From positions 32,096,758-32,160,757 of the forward strand of contig NC_134080.1 of the NCBI RefSeq assembly GCF_000715075.1: DNA of 64,000 nt, read 5' to 3'. The DNA comes from Nicotiana tabacum (Eukaryota; Streptophyta; Magnoliopsida; Solanales; Solanaceae). Position 1 is the stretch's first letter; every line of letters starts with the position of its first letter. Below are positions 1-10,879 of the stretch, in pieces. A program made the position numbers and the translations under genes. The notes under the pieces were generated by a model, which was given only the letters and a program-made list of their open reading frames with translations, did no database searches and was not told the DNA's origin.

Positions 1-1490
1 CTGTTCCTTCTTTTGGTGCAGCTTCAGCTTGAGCTATGACTTTACTCAATTCTTTTACCAGCCCAATAACTTCATCTTCATGTTCCTGTCTCTCAGAAAG
101 AATATTAGTTTCATCAAAAACTATATGTACACTTTCTTCTACATACAAAGTTCTTTTGTTGTACACTTTATAAGCTTTGCTATGTGAAGAATATCCCAAG
201 AATACTCCCTCATCACTTCTGGGATCAAACTTACCTAGGGAGTCCTTTCCATTAGTGTGCACAAAGCACTTGCATCCAAAAGCCCTAAGATGGGATATAT
301 TTGGTTTTCTCCCTTTAAGTAACTCATAGGGAGTCTTTTCTATAAGAGTTCTAGTCATGCACCTATTAATGATGTAACATGCAGTATTTACAGCCTCTAC
401 CTAGAAGCTATGAGACATTTTACTAGAAAGAAGCATAGTCCTAGCCATATCTTCAAGAGTCCTATTCTTTCTTTAAAATACTCCATTTTGTTGAGGAGTC
501 CTAGGGGCAGAGAAATTATGATCTATACCTAGCTCATCACAAAATTCAGCAAACTTAGCATTTTCAAATTCAGTTCCATGATCAGACCTAATTGATGCAA
601 GTTGATTACCTACTTGTTTCTGAGTTTTTCTAACAAAGGCAGTAAACATGTCAAATGCTTCATCCTTAGATGTTAAACAGAATACCCAAGTAAACCTAGA
701 GTAATCATTAACAAGCACCATCACATATTTCTTACCACCTCTACTCAATGTTCTCATTGGACCACAGAAATCCATATGAACCAGTTCTATCGACCTGGTC
801 GTGCTTACCACTTTCTTGCTTTTAAAAGAGGATCTTACCTGCTTCCCCCTTGCACAAGCCTCACAAACTTTGTCTTTATTAAACTTGATGTTAGGTAACC
901 CTATCACCAAGTCCTTGGAGACTAATTAGTTGAGTTGATTTAGACTTGCATGACCAAGTCTTTTGTGCCATAGGAGGGGATCATTGTCCAACATACTTAA
1001 GCAAATGAGTTCATTTTCTGAAAGGGTGGACAAATCTACAATGTAAATATTGTTAACTCTTTTTCCTTGCAAAAAAATCTTGTCAGTGGTAAGATTTATC
1101 ACAAAACATTTGGTAGAAGTGAATGCTACCAAATTACCTCTATCACACAGTTGTGAAACATTGATTAGGCTATATTTCAAGCCAACTACCAAGTAGACAT
1201 TCTCAATGGACTATGAGTCTGTCTTACCTATCTTTCCAACCCAAATGATCTCACCTTTCTTACCATTTCCAGAGGAGATATTACCTCCTTTTAGGTTCTC
1301 AATGAAAGGAACTGGTTCTTACTTCCAGTCATATGGTTTGAGCAACCACTATCCATGTATCATATTTGGCTACTTCCCTTCACTTGGACCTGCAAAACGA
1401 AATTAGGGATTAGTCTTAGGAACCCAAACTAGTTTGGGTCCCCTTTTATAGGCAAATGAGTGAATTAAATTCTTTTTAGCCCATCCAGGC
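1..1490 (-). pseudogene. copia A GAG-pre-integrase and integrase core, decayed
   Basis: On the minus strand the frame runs from a GPKLVWVPKTN segment near 1440, through a GAG-pre-integrase domain around 1190-926 (LLWHKRLGHASLNQL, CEACARGKQ), into the integrase core at 910-473 (HMDFCGPM, YSRFTW, SDHGTEFEN, PQQNGV). It continues to the window edge with a GYSSHSKAYKVYN segment. The D, D and E positions of the DDE core are recognisable. Stops interrupt the frame near 925 and 400. It would have cut and joined element cDNA into host DNA; this copy cannot. Confidence 0.85.
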
Positions 1491-1636
1491 TGTAAGAAGG
1501 CACGAGACAAAATATGATATATTGATATTTTGTGTTCAATACAATACAAGAGGTCCTTATTTATAGCTATACTAGACAAGGACATACTACTCCTATTCCA
1601 ATGTGGGACAAGACTACATTATGTACATATCTAACA
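1491..1636 (-). repeat. 3' LTR of mini copia element
   Basis: The 146-bp repeat begins TGTAAGAAGG and ends ATATCTAACA on the plus strand. It aligns over its whole length with 3482-3627. The sequence just to its right, CTCCTCCTCAAGCCGG, is a purine tract on the minus strand, which places this copy as the 3' LTR. Confidence 0.88.
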
Positions 1637-1643
1637 CTCCTCC

Positions 1644-3449
1644 TCAAGCCGGTGCATACACATCATATGTACTGAGCTTGTTACACATGTAGCTAATACG
1701 AGAACCAATAAGAGACTTAGTAAAAATATCTGCTAGTTGATCATTCGACTTTATAAACTTTGTAACAATATCTCCTGAAAGTATTTTTTCTCTGACAAAG
1801 TGACAGTCGATCTCAATGTGTTTAGTCCTCTCATGGAACACCAGATTTGATGCAATATGAAGAGCAACTTGGTTATCACACACTAATTCCATCCTGCTGA
1901 TTTCCCCGAACTTTAACTCCTTGAGCAACTGCTTGACCCAAACTAACTCACACGTTGCCATAGCCATGGCCCAATATTTCGCTTCGGCACTAGATCAAGC
2001 AACTAAATTTTGTTTCTTGCTCTTCCACGAGACCAAATTACCTCCTACTAGAACACAATATCCAGATGTAGATCGTTTATCAGAAGATGATCTTGCCCAA
2101 TCAGCATTTGTGTACCCAATAACTTACTCGTGGCCTCGATCCTCGAATAGTAATGCTTTGCCTGGATCTGACTTTATACCAAAGAATATTAACAACTGCA
2201 TCCCAGTGACTATCATAGGGAAAATCCATAAACTGACTTACAACACTCACCGAAAAAGAAATGTTAGGTCTAGTCACTGTGAGGTAATTCAATTGTCCAA
2301 CCAACCTCCTATATCTCGTAGGGTCTCTAAGAGGCTCCCCCTGTCCAGGCAGAAGCTTAGCATTCAGATCCATAGAAGAGTCAATAGGTCTGCAATCCAT
2401 CATTCAAGTCTCCTCAAGAATGTCTAAGGCATACTTCCGCTGTGTAATAACAATACCTGAGCTAGACTGAGCGACCACAATACCTAGAAAATACTTTAGT
2501 CTGCCCAGATCCTTAGTTTGGAAGTGCTGAAAGAGATGTTGCTTCAGATTAGTAATACCATCCTGATCGTTGCCAATAATAACAATATCATCAACATAAA
2601 CCACCAGATAAATACACAGATTCGGAGTAGAATGCTGATAAAACACAGAGTGATCAGCCTCACTACGAGTCATGCCGAACTCCTGAATAATTATGCTGAA
2701 CTTACCAAACCAGGCTCGAGGGGACTGTTTCAAACGATATAGTGACCTGCACAATCTGCATACATAACCACTAAACTCCCCATGAGCAACAAAACCAGGT
2801 GGTTGCTCCATATAAACTTCCTCGTCAAGATCACCGTGGAGAAAAGCATTCTTAATGTCTAACTGATAAAGAGGCCAATGACATACAACAGCCATGGACA
2901 AAAAAGACAAACAGATGCTACTTTAGCCACGGGAGAGCATGATGTAAGAACTGCATCCCCCCCAAAACGCAATGGAGCATGAGATTGTATGAGTAGGGTA
3001 CGAGTAGTTTCAATAAGATATCTATTATTTCTTTTAGCTACCCCATTTTGTTGAGATGTGTACGGATAAGATGTTTGATGAATAATCCCATGAGATTTCA
3101 TAAACTGCTGAAATGGGAAAGACAAATACTCTCGGGAATTTATCACTACGAAATGTGCGAATAGAAACCCCAAATTGGTTTTGAATTTCAGCGTGAAAGG
3201 TCTGGAAAATAGAAAACAACTCAGATCGATTTTTATCAAAAATATCCCAGTGCACCTAGAATAGTCATCAATGAAACTAACAAAGTAGTGGAATCCTAAT
3301 GTAGAACTGACCCGACTAGGACCCCAAACATCTGAATGGACTAAAGTAAAAGGTGACTTTGAGCAGACACAAAACAACTTTGAAAAGTCGCCGAAAAAAG
3401 GGTTCCAGTCAACTAATTTTTCTTCCCGGAGTCGCTGGAATTTATGCAC
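1644..3449 (-). pseudogene. mini copia pol: integrase fragment, RT, RNase H
   Basis: Minus-strand segments are an integrase fragment at 3449-2945 (LVHSDVWGPS, SFIDDYSR, TSQQNGVAKR) and RT from about 2940 to 2400 (YQLDIKNAFLHG, LYRLKQSPRAW, YVDDIVI). RT then continues at 2403-2101 (LVGQLNYLTVTRPNI), and RNase H follows at about 2100-1644 (CDNQVALHIA, ERTKHIEIDCHFVREK, QLADIFTKSL). The YVDD polymerase motif is intact. Stops and frame breaks occur near 2403, 2100 and 1970. The abrupt passage from integrase to RT marks an internal deletion. Confidence 0.86.
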
Positions 3450-3469
3450 AACGATAATCTCTCACGATT

Positions 3470-3481
3470 GCTCTAATACCA
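3470..3481 (-). other. primer binding site of mini copia element
   Basis: The plus-strand bases GCTCTAATACCA read TGGTATTAGAGC on the minus strand. This is one base from the initiator-Met tRNA site TGGTATCAGAGC. It abuts the LTR at 3482 directly and fixes 3482-3627 as the 5' LTR. Confidence 0.85.
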
Positions 3482-3627
3482 TGTGAGAAGGCACAGGAGA
3501 AAATATGACATATTGATATTGTATGTTCAATACAATAGAAAAGGTCCTTATTTATAGCTATACTATACAAGGACATACTACTCCTATTCCAATGTGGGAC
3601 AAAACTACATTATGTACATATCTAACA
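3482..3627 (-). repeat. 5' LTR of mini copia element
   Basis: This 146-bp copy starts TGTGAGAAGG and ends ATATCTAACA. It differs from the 3' copy at several positions, so the insertion is not recent. It contains the plus-strand string TTTATAGCTATA, part of an AT-rich likely promoter area. Confidence 0.88.
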
Positions 3628-3632
3628 CAAAC

Positions 3633-5372
3633 ATCTTATTTTTTCTTTGAACAAAGATTTTGTTCTTTTGACTGGACTTTTCTTTTGTATTACACTCACT
3701 TTTGTAATGACCAGTCTTGCCACCGTGTGTTTGTTCTTAGGAAGTGTGATTTACTTGCTTTTGGGATCCCACTTAGGTGCTGGGGTCCCATAGCCAAGTC
3801 CTCTCTTATTGCTACTATGATGCTCTTGTAGCCAGGATAGTGCATAAGAGGACTTATTCGGATTTGCAAGTTCTGTCTAGTTCATGCTTCACCTTGCTTA
3901 GATCTTCTTTTAGGACTCTTATCTGCTCATCTCTCTTGTACAACTCATCCTTCATTTTTCCTAGATTTTCTTCTAAGGTGAGGTATATGTGATCAGCTTT
4001 CTTTTTACCTGTTCCTAATTTCAGTTTTAAATTTTCAGATCTAAGTACTAAGACAGTGGTGTCAAGTTCAAGAACCTGGTTCTTCAACTCAGTATTTTTA
4101 CTATCACTTTCACTAGCCCTGAGTTCCATATTTTTGCACTTAGCTTTAAGGATTACACATTCCCTAGACAGCTATTCTTTCTTATTGTTTATGACTTCAG
4201 ACTCATCAATGAAGTCTAGCAGTAATTCAAATAGCTTTTCGTTAGACAAAAATTTAATCTTGTCTTTGAGATGAATCACATTTACCTCTTGTTCATCATC
4301 TAATTCTCCAATGGCCATAAGTGCTTGTTCATCTCTAGCTTCATCTTCTGAATCCTCATCTGAGCTTTCTCCTCAAGAAGAAACCATAGCCTTTGTTGAT
4401 CCTTTGTTCTTCTTGGGTTGAACCTATTCCTTCTTCCTGTTTCTTCGTTAAGTCCTTTCTTTCTTCCATTCAGCTTCCCACTGAGGAAAATTCTTGATCA
4501 TATGGTTAGTCTTACCACATTTGTAGCAGCTCTCGTTGGTCTGTTTTTCAGGGGCCCTTGGTTTGTTAAAGGTTGCACATCTTGAAGAACCCTTTCCTCT
4601 CATTAGGTACTTCTTGAAATCCCTTGTGATCATAGCCATTTCATCATCCTCTAATCTGCACCTTCAGTTATTCTGAGAGCCAGACTTCTTTCCTTCTTGG
4701 GTGCATCCATCTTCATGGTTTGCCTTCTCAGTTCATGGGCAGTGAGATTTCCAATCAGCTCATCTAACTTGAGAGTAGCAATGTTCTTTGTTTCATGAAT
4801 AGCAGTGATTTGGCTTTCCCAAGTTACTGGCAAGACCCTTGCCAAGATTTTCTCAACCTTGTCTTCTTCAAGGATAATTCTTCAAAGAGACTTAAGTTCA
4901 TTTGTTAGTGTTGTGAACCTTGTGTACATCTCTTGGATGATTTCTCCTTCCTTCATGGTGAAATTCTCATATTGAGAATACAATAGTGTTCCTTTTGATT
5001 CTTTACATGAGGAGTTCCTTCATGGGCCACTTGTAGAGTGTCCCAGATCTCCTTAGCATTAGTACATCTTTGAATTCTGCTGTACTCTTTTGGACCTAGT
5101 TCACACACACGCCATTTCTTGGCCTTGGCATTCTTTTCCCACTTCTTTAAATCTTCAGCAGTACAGTCAACTCTAGTCTTTGGCACATCCACTCCTTCAG
5201 CATTCTTCTTAGTAGTAGCCAGGGGACCATCAATAACAATGTCCCAAAGTTCATAGTCTTCTCCTATGATGTGGTCTCTCATCCTGTTCTTCCACTAGGA
5301 ATAGTACTGGCCATTAAAGAGTGGAGGCCTAGTAATGGATTGTCCTTCCCGGTTTCCAGGTGGTGCACTCAT
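3633..5372 (-). pseudogene. copia A gag with UBN2 domain, zinc knuckle and coiled coil
   Basis: The likely start is the minus-strand ATG at 5372 (MSAPPGNREGQS). The UBN2-type domain follows at 5282-4953 and on to about 4651 (MRDHIIGEDYELWD, RCTNAKEIWDTLQ). A CCHC knuckle lies at about 4590-4450, with CYKCGKTNHMIKNF where the last cysteine has become phenylalanine. A coiled coil rich in Glu, Lys and Leu sits at 4129-3854. A stop at about 5299 lies where the frame reads NGQYYS*WKN. Gag would form the particle that packages element RNA. Confidence 0.83.
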
Positions 5373-5431
5373 CCTGATATGTTCCTAAGGTGTTAGCCTC
5401 TTCAAGGATAACCTGCGTTGATACCAGTTGA

Positions 5432-6355
5432 TGTTCTATACTTCAATACCATACAAGAGGGAGGGTGATTTGTGTGGTGCCCAATTTTTCATTTAACCTG
5501 ATTATAGAAGGACCTGGTTCTTCTATGTGTTCTAACTACTACTGTTGCGGAATAATAAATATAGAAATTAAAGAACACAAAGATTTTACGTGGAAAACAC
5601 CTGGCTCAAAAGGTGAAAAAAATCACGACCTACTTTCCAGTAGGATTTTCCCAAACTCTCCACTAAAATCACTAAGCCAAAAACTGCATTTACAAAAACT
5701 CTTTTGTAAACCTCAGATTAACTCTAATCCCGTTGTAGCACACAACCTCAACTGTTGCGACAACTTCAAGTTAACTCTAACTTGAAAACTCTAAGTACCT
5801 AATAAAACTGCTTCTAGATAAAACTGAAAGGTACAATATTAAAACACCTTCTACAATTGAACTAGAATAAAAAGACAGACGCTTGGAACTAGTTCTTCTA
5901 TCTGGTTCAAGTAGCTTCAGGATTGCACGCTTGAATCACACATAAATTGCTTGCAAAATTGCCTTGCTATTTTGCTCCCAATTCACGTTTAACTTCTGCT
6001 TATGTGCATTACCTGTAAAAGAGAACAACACTGATATTTATGGAGTTAGTAAAAAGAGATTGACTAGAATACAGATGCTACTCTTCCTTGGTGGAAGAGT
6101 TCTAGTTGGTCTCATCCTCTAACTCTATCCATTTCTTAAGCCGTGTTTCTCTTTGTGTAAGGAGTCTTTCTCTTTATCCAATATGCAACCTTTTCGATCA
6201 GGATCAGGAGATATCATTTCTGGTAAATTAGGTTATCTCTTTCACGTGCATCTCACATGTTTGAGTTGATCATAACTGTGCTTCACAAGATAGACCTGGT
6301 CCATGTCTGAGTTCCTTTGTCAGTCTTCAAAACTTCACCTTTACTTGGGCCAACA
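5432..6355 (-). repeat. 5' LTR of copia A
   Basis: The LTR runs from TGTTCTATAC to GGGCCAACA on the plus strand, 924 bp. The reverse-oriented site at 5415-5426 reads TGGTATCA on the minus strand and is the PBS, five bases from the LTR edge. No partner LTR is in the window, so the outer end at 6355 is set by the TG...CA rule and is approximate. The possible target duplication GAGAT (6356-6360) cannot be checked. Confidence 0.72.
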
Positions 6356-6420
6356 GAGATACACGCGCAACGCGTGTACTCTAAGACTAGTTAATTTGAA
6401 AAACACTAAATTTTAGCAGC

Positions 6421-6600
6421 AATTAGTGTTTAGCCAAGCTTTTAAAAATTGCTTCTATGTGTATTTTTCCCAAAAGTGTTTTTCAAAAAAGTGTTTTTGG
6501 CTGGAGAGAAACTACTTTTTTCTACATCTCCAAAATTGCTTCTGCTTATCCTCAAAAACATTTTTTTTTTCCTTCCAAAATCTTGGCCAAACACTTTAAC
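6421..6600. repeat. MITE-like element with terminal inverted repeats
   Basis: The left end AGTGTTTAGCCAAGCTTTT (from about 6424) and the right end TCTTGGCCAAACACTTTA (6581-6598) are inverted copies with a few mismatches. The interior is also partly self-complementary (repeated AGTGTTTTT and AAAAACA words). The size of about 180 bp and the absence of coding sequence fit a miniature inverted-repeat transposon. Confidence 0.7.
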
Positions 6601-7674
6601 TTTGAATTAAAAAAAAAGTGACTATAAGATCTTTTATTTTATTGATTTTTCTTTACCTTTGTCTCCTTATTAGTTGGAGTGACCCAAACAGTACCGCAAT
6701 AACAAAAGAACAAAAAGAAAAAGAAAAAAAAGTGTTTGCCATTGAGAGCATATCTTTCATAGTAATTATAACATATCAAGAAGATGATTAAAGTTGTGCC
6801 ACTCTATATTTATATATTTACATGCATACTTCCTTTTTCCTTTCTGTCCCGAACTGAATAAAAAAAAAAAGACTCGTTGGCGTGCTTTATTTTCTATATA
6901 AAACCTCAAAAAGCTACTACAATTGGCCATCTCTCTTGATAATTAAACTGAACAATCTATTTTGTTTGGTCAAAACTGAAGAAATAATCATGCAATTAGA
7001 TTAGATGAAGTGAATAATGTTGTTTGGTTAAATCAGAAGAAAGTCAAAGCTAAACTAAAAGGTTGAGTGAGCAAAAAGCGAAGGCCATTATTTGATGGAC
7101 CTAACTCCATACACACGTACCACCTTTTCTAAACCTCTATAGCGAAAAAATTACAGTTAGGATTTTTATAGTCATACCCACCTCATATGACTCTCCCTTT
7201 TCTATCAAATATAATTCCTAACTTCTATGCTACCCAGTTTCACCCTTTATTTGTCTTTTTTTTTTTCGGTGGACAAGAAGGACATAGGTTGGTCATTTCT
7301 CAGTCTTCCATTTTGTCCCTTAGCTTGTCCAAAGAATAAACAGACTCCAGACAAGCATATTAAACATCTAAAGACTCAAATGTACGTTGTATCATAAATC
7401 TCGGTGTTTAAAGGAACTGAATTTTAAGTAACATTATAGCCTAGGAAAACGTTAAAGAGATTTCAATAAGAGACACTAGTGATTTGATTTTTGGTCGGGA
7501 TTGAGTTAGAAAAGATTTGGGAAAGACGAAACACTCATATATAGGCAATCAAAAGCAAGAAATAAACGAAATAAAAGAAAGCAACAGTGTTCCAGCAGAG
7601 CTTGAGTATAAGTAATATGGGTTCGGCAAATCTAGTGATTTTTGCTTAGACTTTATATTTGTATTAGAATAATT

Positions 7675-7677
<3 letters not shown>
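6601..7677. other. intergenic, nothing recognised
   Basis: AT-rich sequence with A- and T-tracts. I see no credible ORF, RNA gene or repeat boundary. Confidence 0.5.

Positions 7678-7726
<49 letters not shown>
7678..7726. repeat. TA dinucleotide microsatellite
   Basis: About 24 uninterrupted TA units. Length is likely to vary between individuals. Confidence 0.95.
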
Positions 7727-7727
<1 letters not shown>

Positions 7728-7767
7728 AAATATATATGAAGTTTTAGTAACTTAGACGAGTTCTTCT

Positions 7768-7886
7768 TGAGCCGAGGGTCTTCCGGAAACAACATCTTTA
7801 CTTCTTCGGGGTAGAGATAAGGTATGTATACACTCTACCCTCCCCAGACCCCACTCATGAGATTTTACTAGATTGTTGTTGTTATT
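7768..7886 (+). mobile_element. TS-like SINE relic, 3' part
   Basis: The sequence has the recognisable 3' body of the Solanaceae TS-type SINE: TGAGCCGAGGGTC, then GGGGTAGAGATAAGGTATG, then ACCCTCCCCAGACCCC, ending in a TTGTTGTTGTTATT tail. The tRNA-like head is not apparent, so the copy is 5'-truncated. A sister copy is at 15556-15665. The family name is from memory. Confidence 0.78.
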
Positions 7887-9164
7887 ATAACCAAGAAGAG
7901 TTATGGATTGATGTCAAACTCAAAACTCATAAACTTCAAATAGAAGCCCGTTTACAAGTTGAGAAGTGGTTGGAAGGTAATTGAAGAAACAAGTTGAGTG
8001 TAGTGGCCAGTTTAGACATGACCTTTTGGCTCGATGATGGCAGTTTTAGCATGCCTATTCATGGGCAAACGATTAGAGAACGACACATTTACACCTCCCA
8101 TGGCAGAAAACATGTGCTCTCAACCCCCCCTCCCCCCCCCCCCCAAACTCAAAAAATCAAGAAAGAAAAAACTTTAATTTTCTTTTCCTCTCTTTCATGA
8201 GAAATATTTTTGTTCCTTTTCTTGCCTAGCTAGTTCTTCCTTTGTCTTCTACCTTGAAATCATTTATCATTCTATTATTCGCCCCACCCCCCCCCCCCCA
8301 ACCCAAACCATACCTAAAACCACTATTAGCATGAAAAGGTATATTTATATGTTTTTCTTCATATTGAAATTTATAAAATCATGAGAAATAAACCATCAAA
8401 ACATTGTTTCATATATTGATGAAAAAGTCTTACTAACTAGGTATCATTCCAAAATGTACTTAAAGAGTTGGTGGCCAAAAATAAAGATCAAAGAGATAGG
8501 CGTAATTAAATAGTAAATAAAATCTTATATATGGACTCACTAGTGAATCCTGAGAGGTTCCCACTTGGTTAATTTCACGTACGGATTACCTAAGGGATCT
8601 CCGTTTGGAAGTTGAAAGACGAGCATTTTGAACAAATATAGCTCTATCTCTTGCTTTATTTCCTTTTTTTTTTTTTAGTTTTCATTTAATTACCATGGGT
8701 TTAGTATTTGTTTTAGCTTTCAGTAAGATAAGGAATATTGTGTTTTAACCACTCAAAGGTGAGGTGCCAAAATGCCGTCCGACTCTTACAAGATTTAATA
8801 GGAAGGGCTTAGGAGTACAATTTAAATAACATGAGGTGTTGAATAGGAACCACGCAAAGACCAAGTGTCATAATGCAAAGTCGGGAAATATTTGAGGGTC
8901 TCCAATATATCTGGCCTAAAAATGGATAGGCAAAGGCAAAATGAAGGATTCTGTCAATGTATAATACATGTTCCTTGTATATATAGTAGACCAGAAAGTA
9001 TGCAGGCAAGCACGGAATGCCAAGATGATTGTGGAATACGTGCAGAATCAAAAACCAATTGAACAGAACAATTTTATGATATGTGGGCTCCAGATTAGTC
9101 AACAGTCAACTTAAATATCAATAGTTATTGTACTATATACTTTATTATATTAATTATTCTTAAT
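7887..9164. other. intergenic with poly-C tracts
   Basis: There is no supported gene; open frames here are short and low-complexity. C-runs lie at 8124-8144 (one T inside) and 8282-8299. Confidence 0.5.
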
Positions 9165-9345
9165 AAAAGGAGCCTCAGAGCAACATTAAAATGTCTTTAT
9201 GTGGCATATAATGGGTTCGAATCGTGAAAGTAACGACTAGTATTTGTGTTAGAATAGACTGTCTACATCATATATACCCCTAAGATGTGGTTTTTTCTCG
9301 GACCCTGCATAAATGTGAGATGTTGACCCCTTGTTTTTAAATTAT
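9165..9345 (+). mobile_element. SINE relic with pol III B box
   Basis: A B-box-like GGTTCGAATCG (9214-9224) is followed by GTGTTAGAATAGACTGTCTA and, further on, TCTCGGACCCTGCATAAATG. This is the order seen in Solanaceae tRNA-derived SINEs. The A box is degenerate. It resembles the reversed copy at 13692-13850, which supports one family. Confidence 0.7.
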
Positions 9346-10879
9346 TCTTAATCTCCTCATTTCTTTGAGGAAAAAGAAAATGAGGAATTTAATCAATCAT
9401 GATAGGAAGTTCGGTTGTACAAGATTTGAATGGATTTTTAGAAATGATCCAAGAACAGAAATAACCTAAGATAATTCTCAATTTAATTCACCAACTGATT
9501 TTCCCTCCTCGATATTTTTCGTTCTTTTCCTCTTCAGTAGTACCATTAGATTATTCGTTTACTTCCTTTTTTGCTTCAAAGAGAAGAATATTACTTAAAG
9601 AAAATAAATCATACAGATGCATCTGTATTATAGAAATAATGTTCGTTAGCCTCTCATCATTCATCTTTTACTATGTCCAAAGAATAAAGAAGAATTTACG
9701 GGAAAAATTCTGGTAATATATACATAAGGTCTTATATATGGAGTTCATTGCAATGAAACTACGTATTCTATTATTCTGATCCCATTTTTTCTAGTACATA
9801 CTACTTCATAGTTCATAATAAAAGGGGGGAGGGAATCATAGTACAAACCTTTTTACAAGGTTCGAGCTTTATGCTCAATTAATTAGCTTATACTATTCAC
9901 TTTTGATTCTCCTCCCTATATTCAAGCTTATCAAGAAGGGTTCAAATTCTCATGTGCAAAAATATACTAATTTTTGTAATTCGAAGAGGAAGAGAACAGA
10001 ATAGGTGAAACAACCCATGGAGAAATCAGAATGGCCTTCTCCTATACTAGTACTATAATTTAAGAAACGGATCCAATATATGTTGATTAATGCCATAATT
10101 ATTTGGTTTCTTAATTATTCTTTTAAATAATGAGCTAATATTTTTTGGGTGCTTCTATAATTTCTCAAGTTTTGTCTATTTACAATGGTATGTATATTAT
10201 ATTATTGTGTGTCTATTTCGACAAACATGTATATATAATTGAATATACATCTATATATACATAAAATATGATTTAATTAATATGGCGGTGGTCCATCTAC
10301 TGCTAATTTGCCTTGCATGTCAAGCGATCTTTTTATACGCCCCACCCCCACCCCCCAAATGCCCGATCTTTTTGTCTATGTCTCATCGACATCTATTCCA
10401 AAAGAATTATTACTATATATATATCATTTTGTTTATATATTTTTAAATTATCTCCTCTTATAGTTTTCTGTTTTATCAATTTATCAAAAGAAGAAAAAAG
10501 CAGCTCGTTTTCCCTCGTTCTCTTGGATCCTCTCTGTCAAAATTTATCAAGAATATAAATACATCACGTAGTAATAGTAGTATTTTGTGAGCGAATTGTA
10601 GGCGGAAGTTGAGAAGATTAGTAATAAACTTATTCCTCAGTAAAGAATCAAAAGGGAACAATATCTTGATAATTCTTGGACCGTATTTTTCTTTATCGAA
10701 ATTCATACAAACTTTTCAGTTATATTTTATAAAAACATAAGTTAATGCAAATATGCTTTCTGTAATTTAATATTATTACTATTATGCTAGTAGTACGCCC
10801 ACCGGGGGGGGGGGGGAGGGGATTGCCGTGTGCTTTTGAGAAGACAGTTCCGTAGCTTTTGCTTTAGTAGTCAAGAGAG
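9346..10879. other. upstream intergenic and promoter region of NAC075
   Basis: AT-rich, with no coding signal. A C-rich tract lies at 10340-10356, and a nearly pure G-run at 10804-10821 sits shortly before the presumed transcript start. I could not pick a TATA box with confidence. Confidence 0.4.

Larger units (their letters stand above)
1491..3627 (-). mobile_element. mini copia element nested in copia A (146-bp LTRs)
   Basis: Two 146-bp LTRs with TG...CA ends (1491-1636 and 3482-3627) bracket a 1.8-kb interior. On the minus strand the order is LTR, initiator-Met-type PBS, partial integrase, RT, RNase H, purine tract and LTR. The whole unit is 2137 bp, less than half a normal copia element. 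Gag, protease and the N-terminal integrase are missing, and integrase joins RT directly near 2940. Flanks CAGGC (1486-1490) and CAAAC (3628-3632) could be a 5-bp target duplication decayed by two G-to-A changes. It was probably mobilised in trans. Confidence 0.85.
1..6355 (-). mobile_element. Ty1/copia retrotransposon A, partial, interrupted
   Basis: Read on the minus strand, this element starts with a 5' LTR at 6355-5432, then a PBS, gag (5372 down to about 3633), and GAG-pre-integrase plus integrase (1490 to 1). RT, RNase H and the 3' LTR lie beyond position 1. The UBN2-type gag with zinc knuckle and long coiled coil resembles the SIRE/Maximus type of plant copia elements; the lineage name is inferred. 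A smaller copia element occupies 1491-3627, so the gag and integrase halves are separated. The coding frame has several stops and shifts, so the copy is dead. Confidence 0.85.

Noticed and set aside
8809..9102. 97-codon minus-strand ORF
   Set aside because: No family motifs, lies in AT-rich intergenic DNA beside a SINE; consistent with chance.
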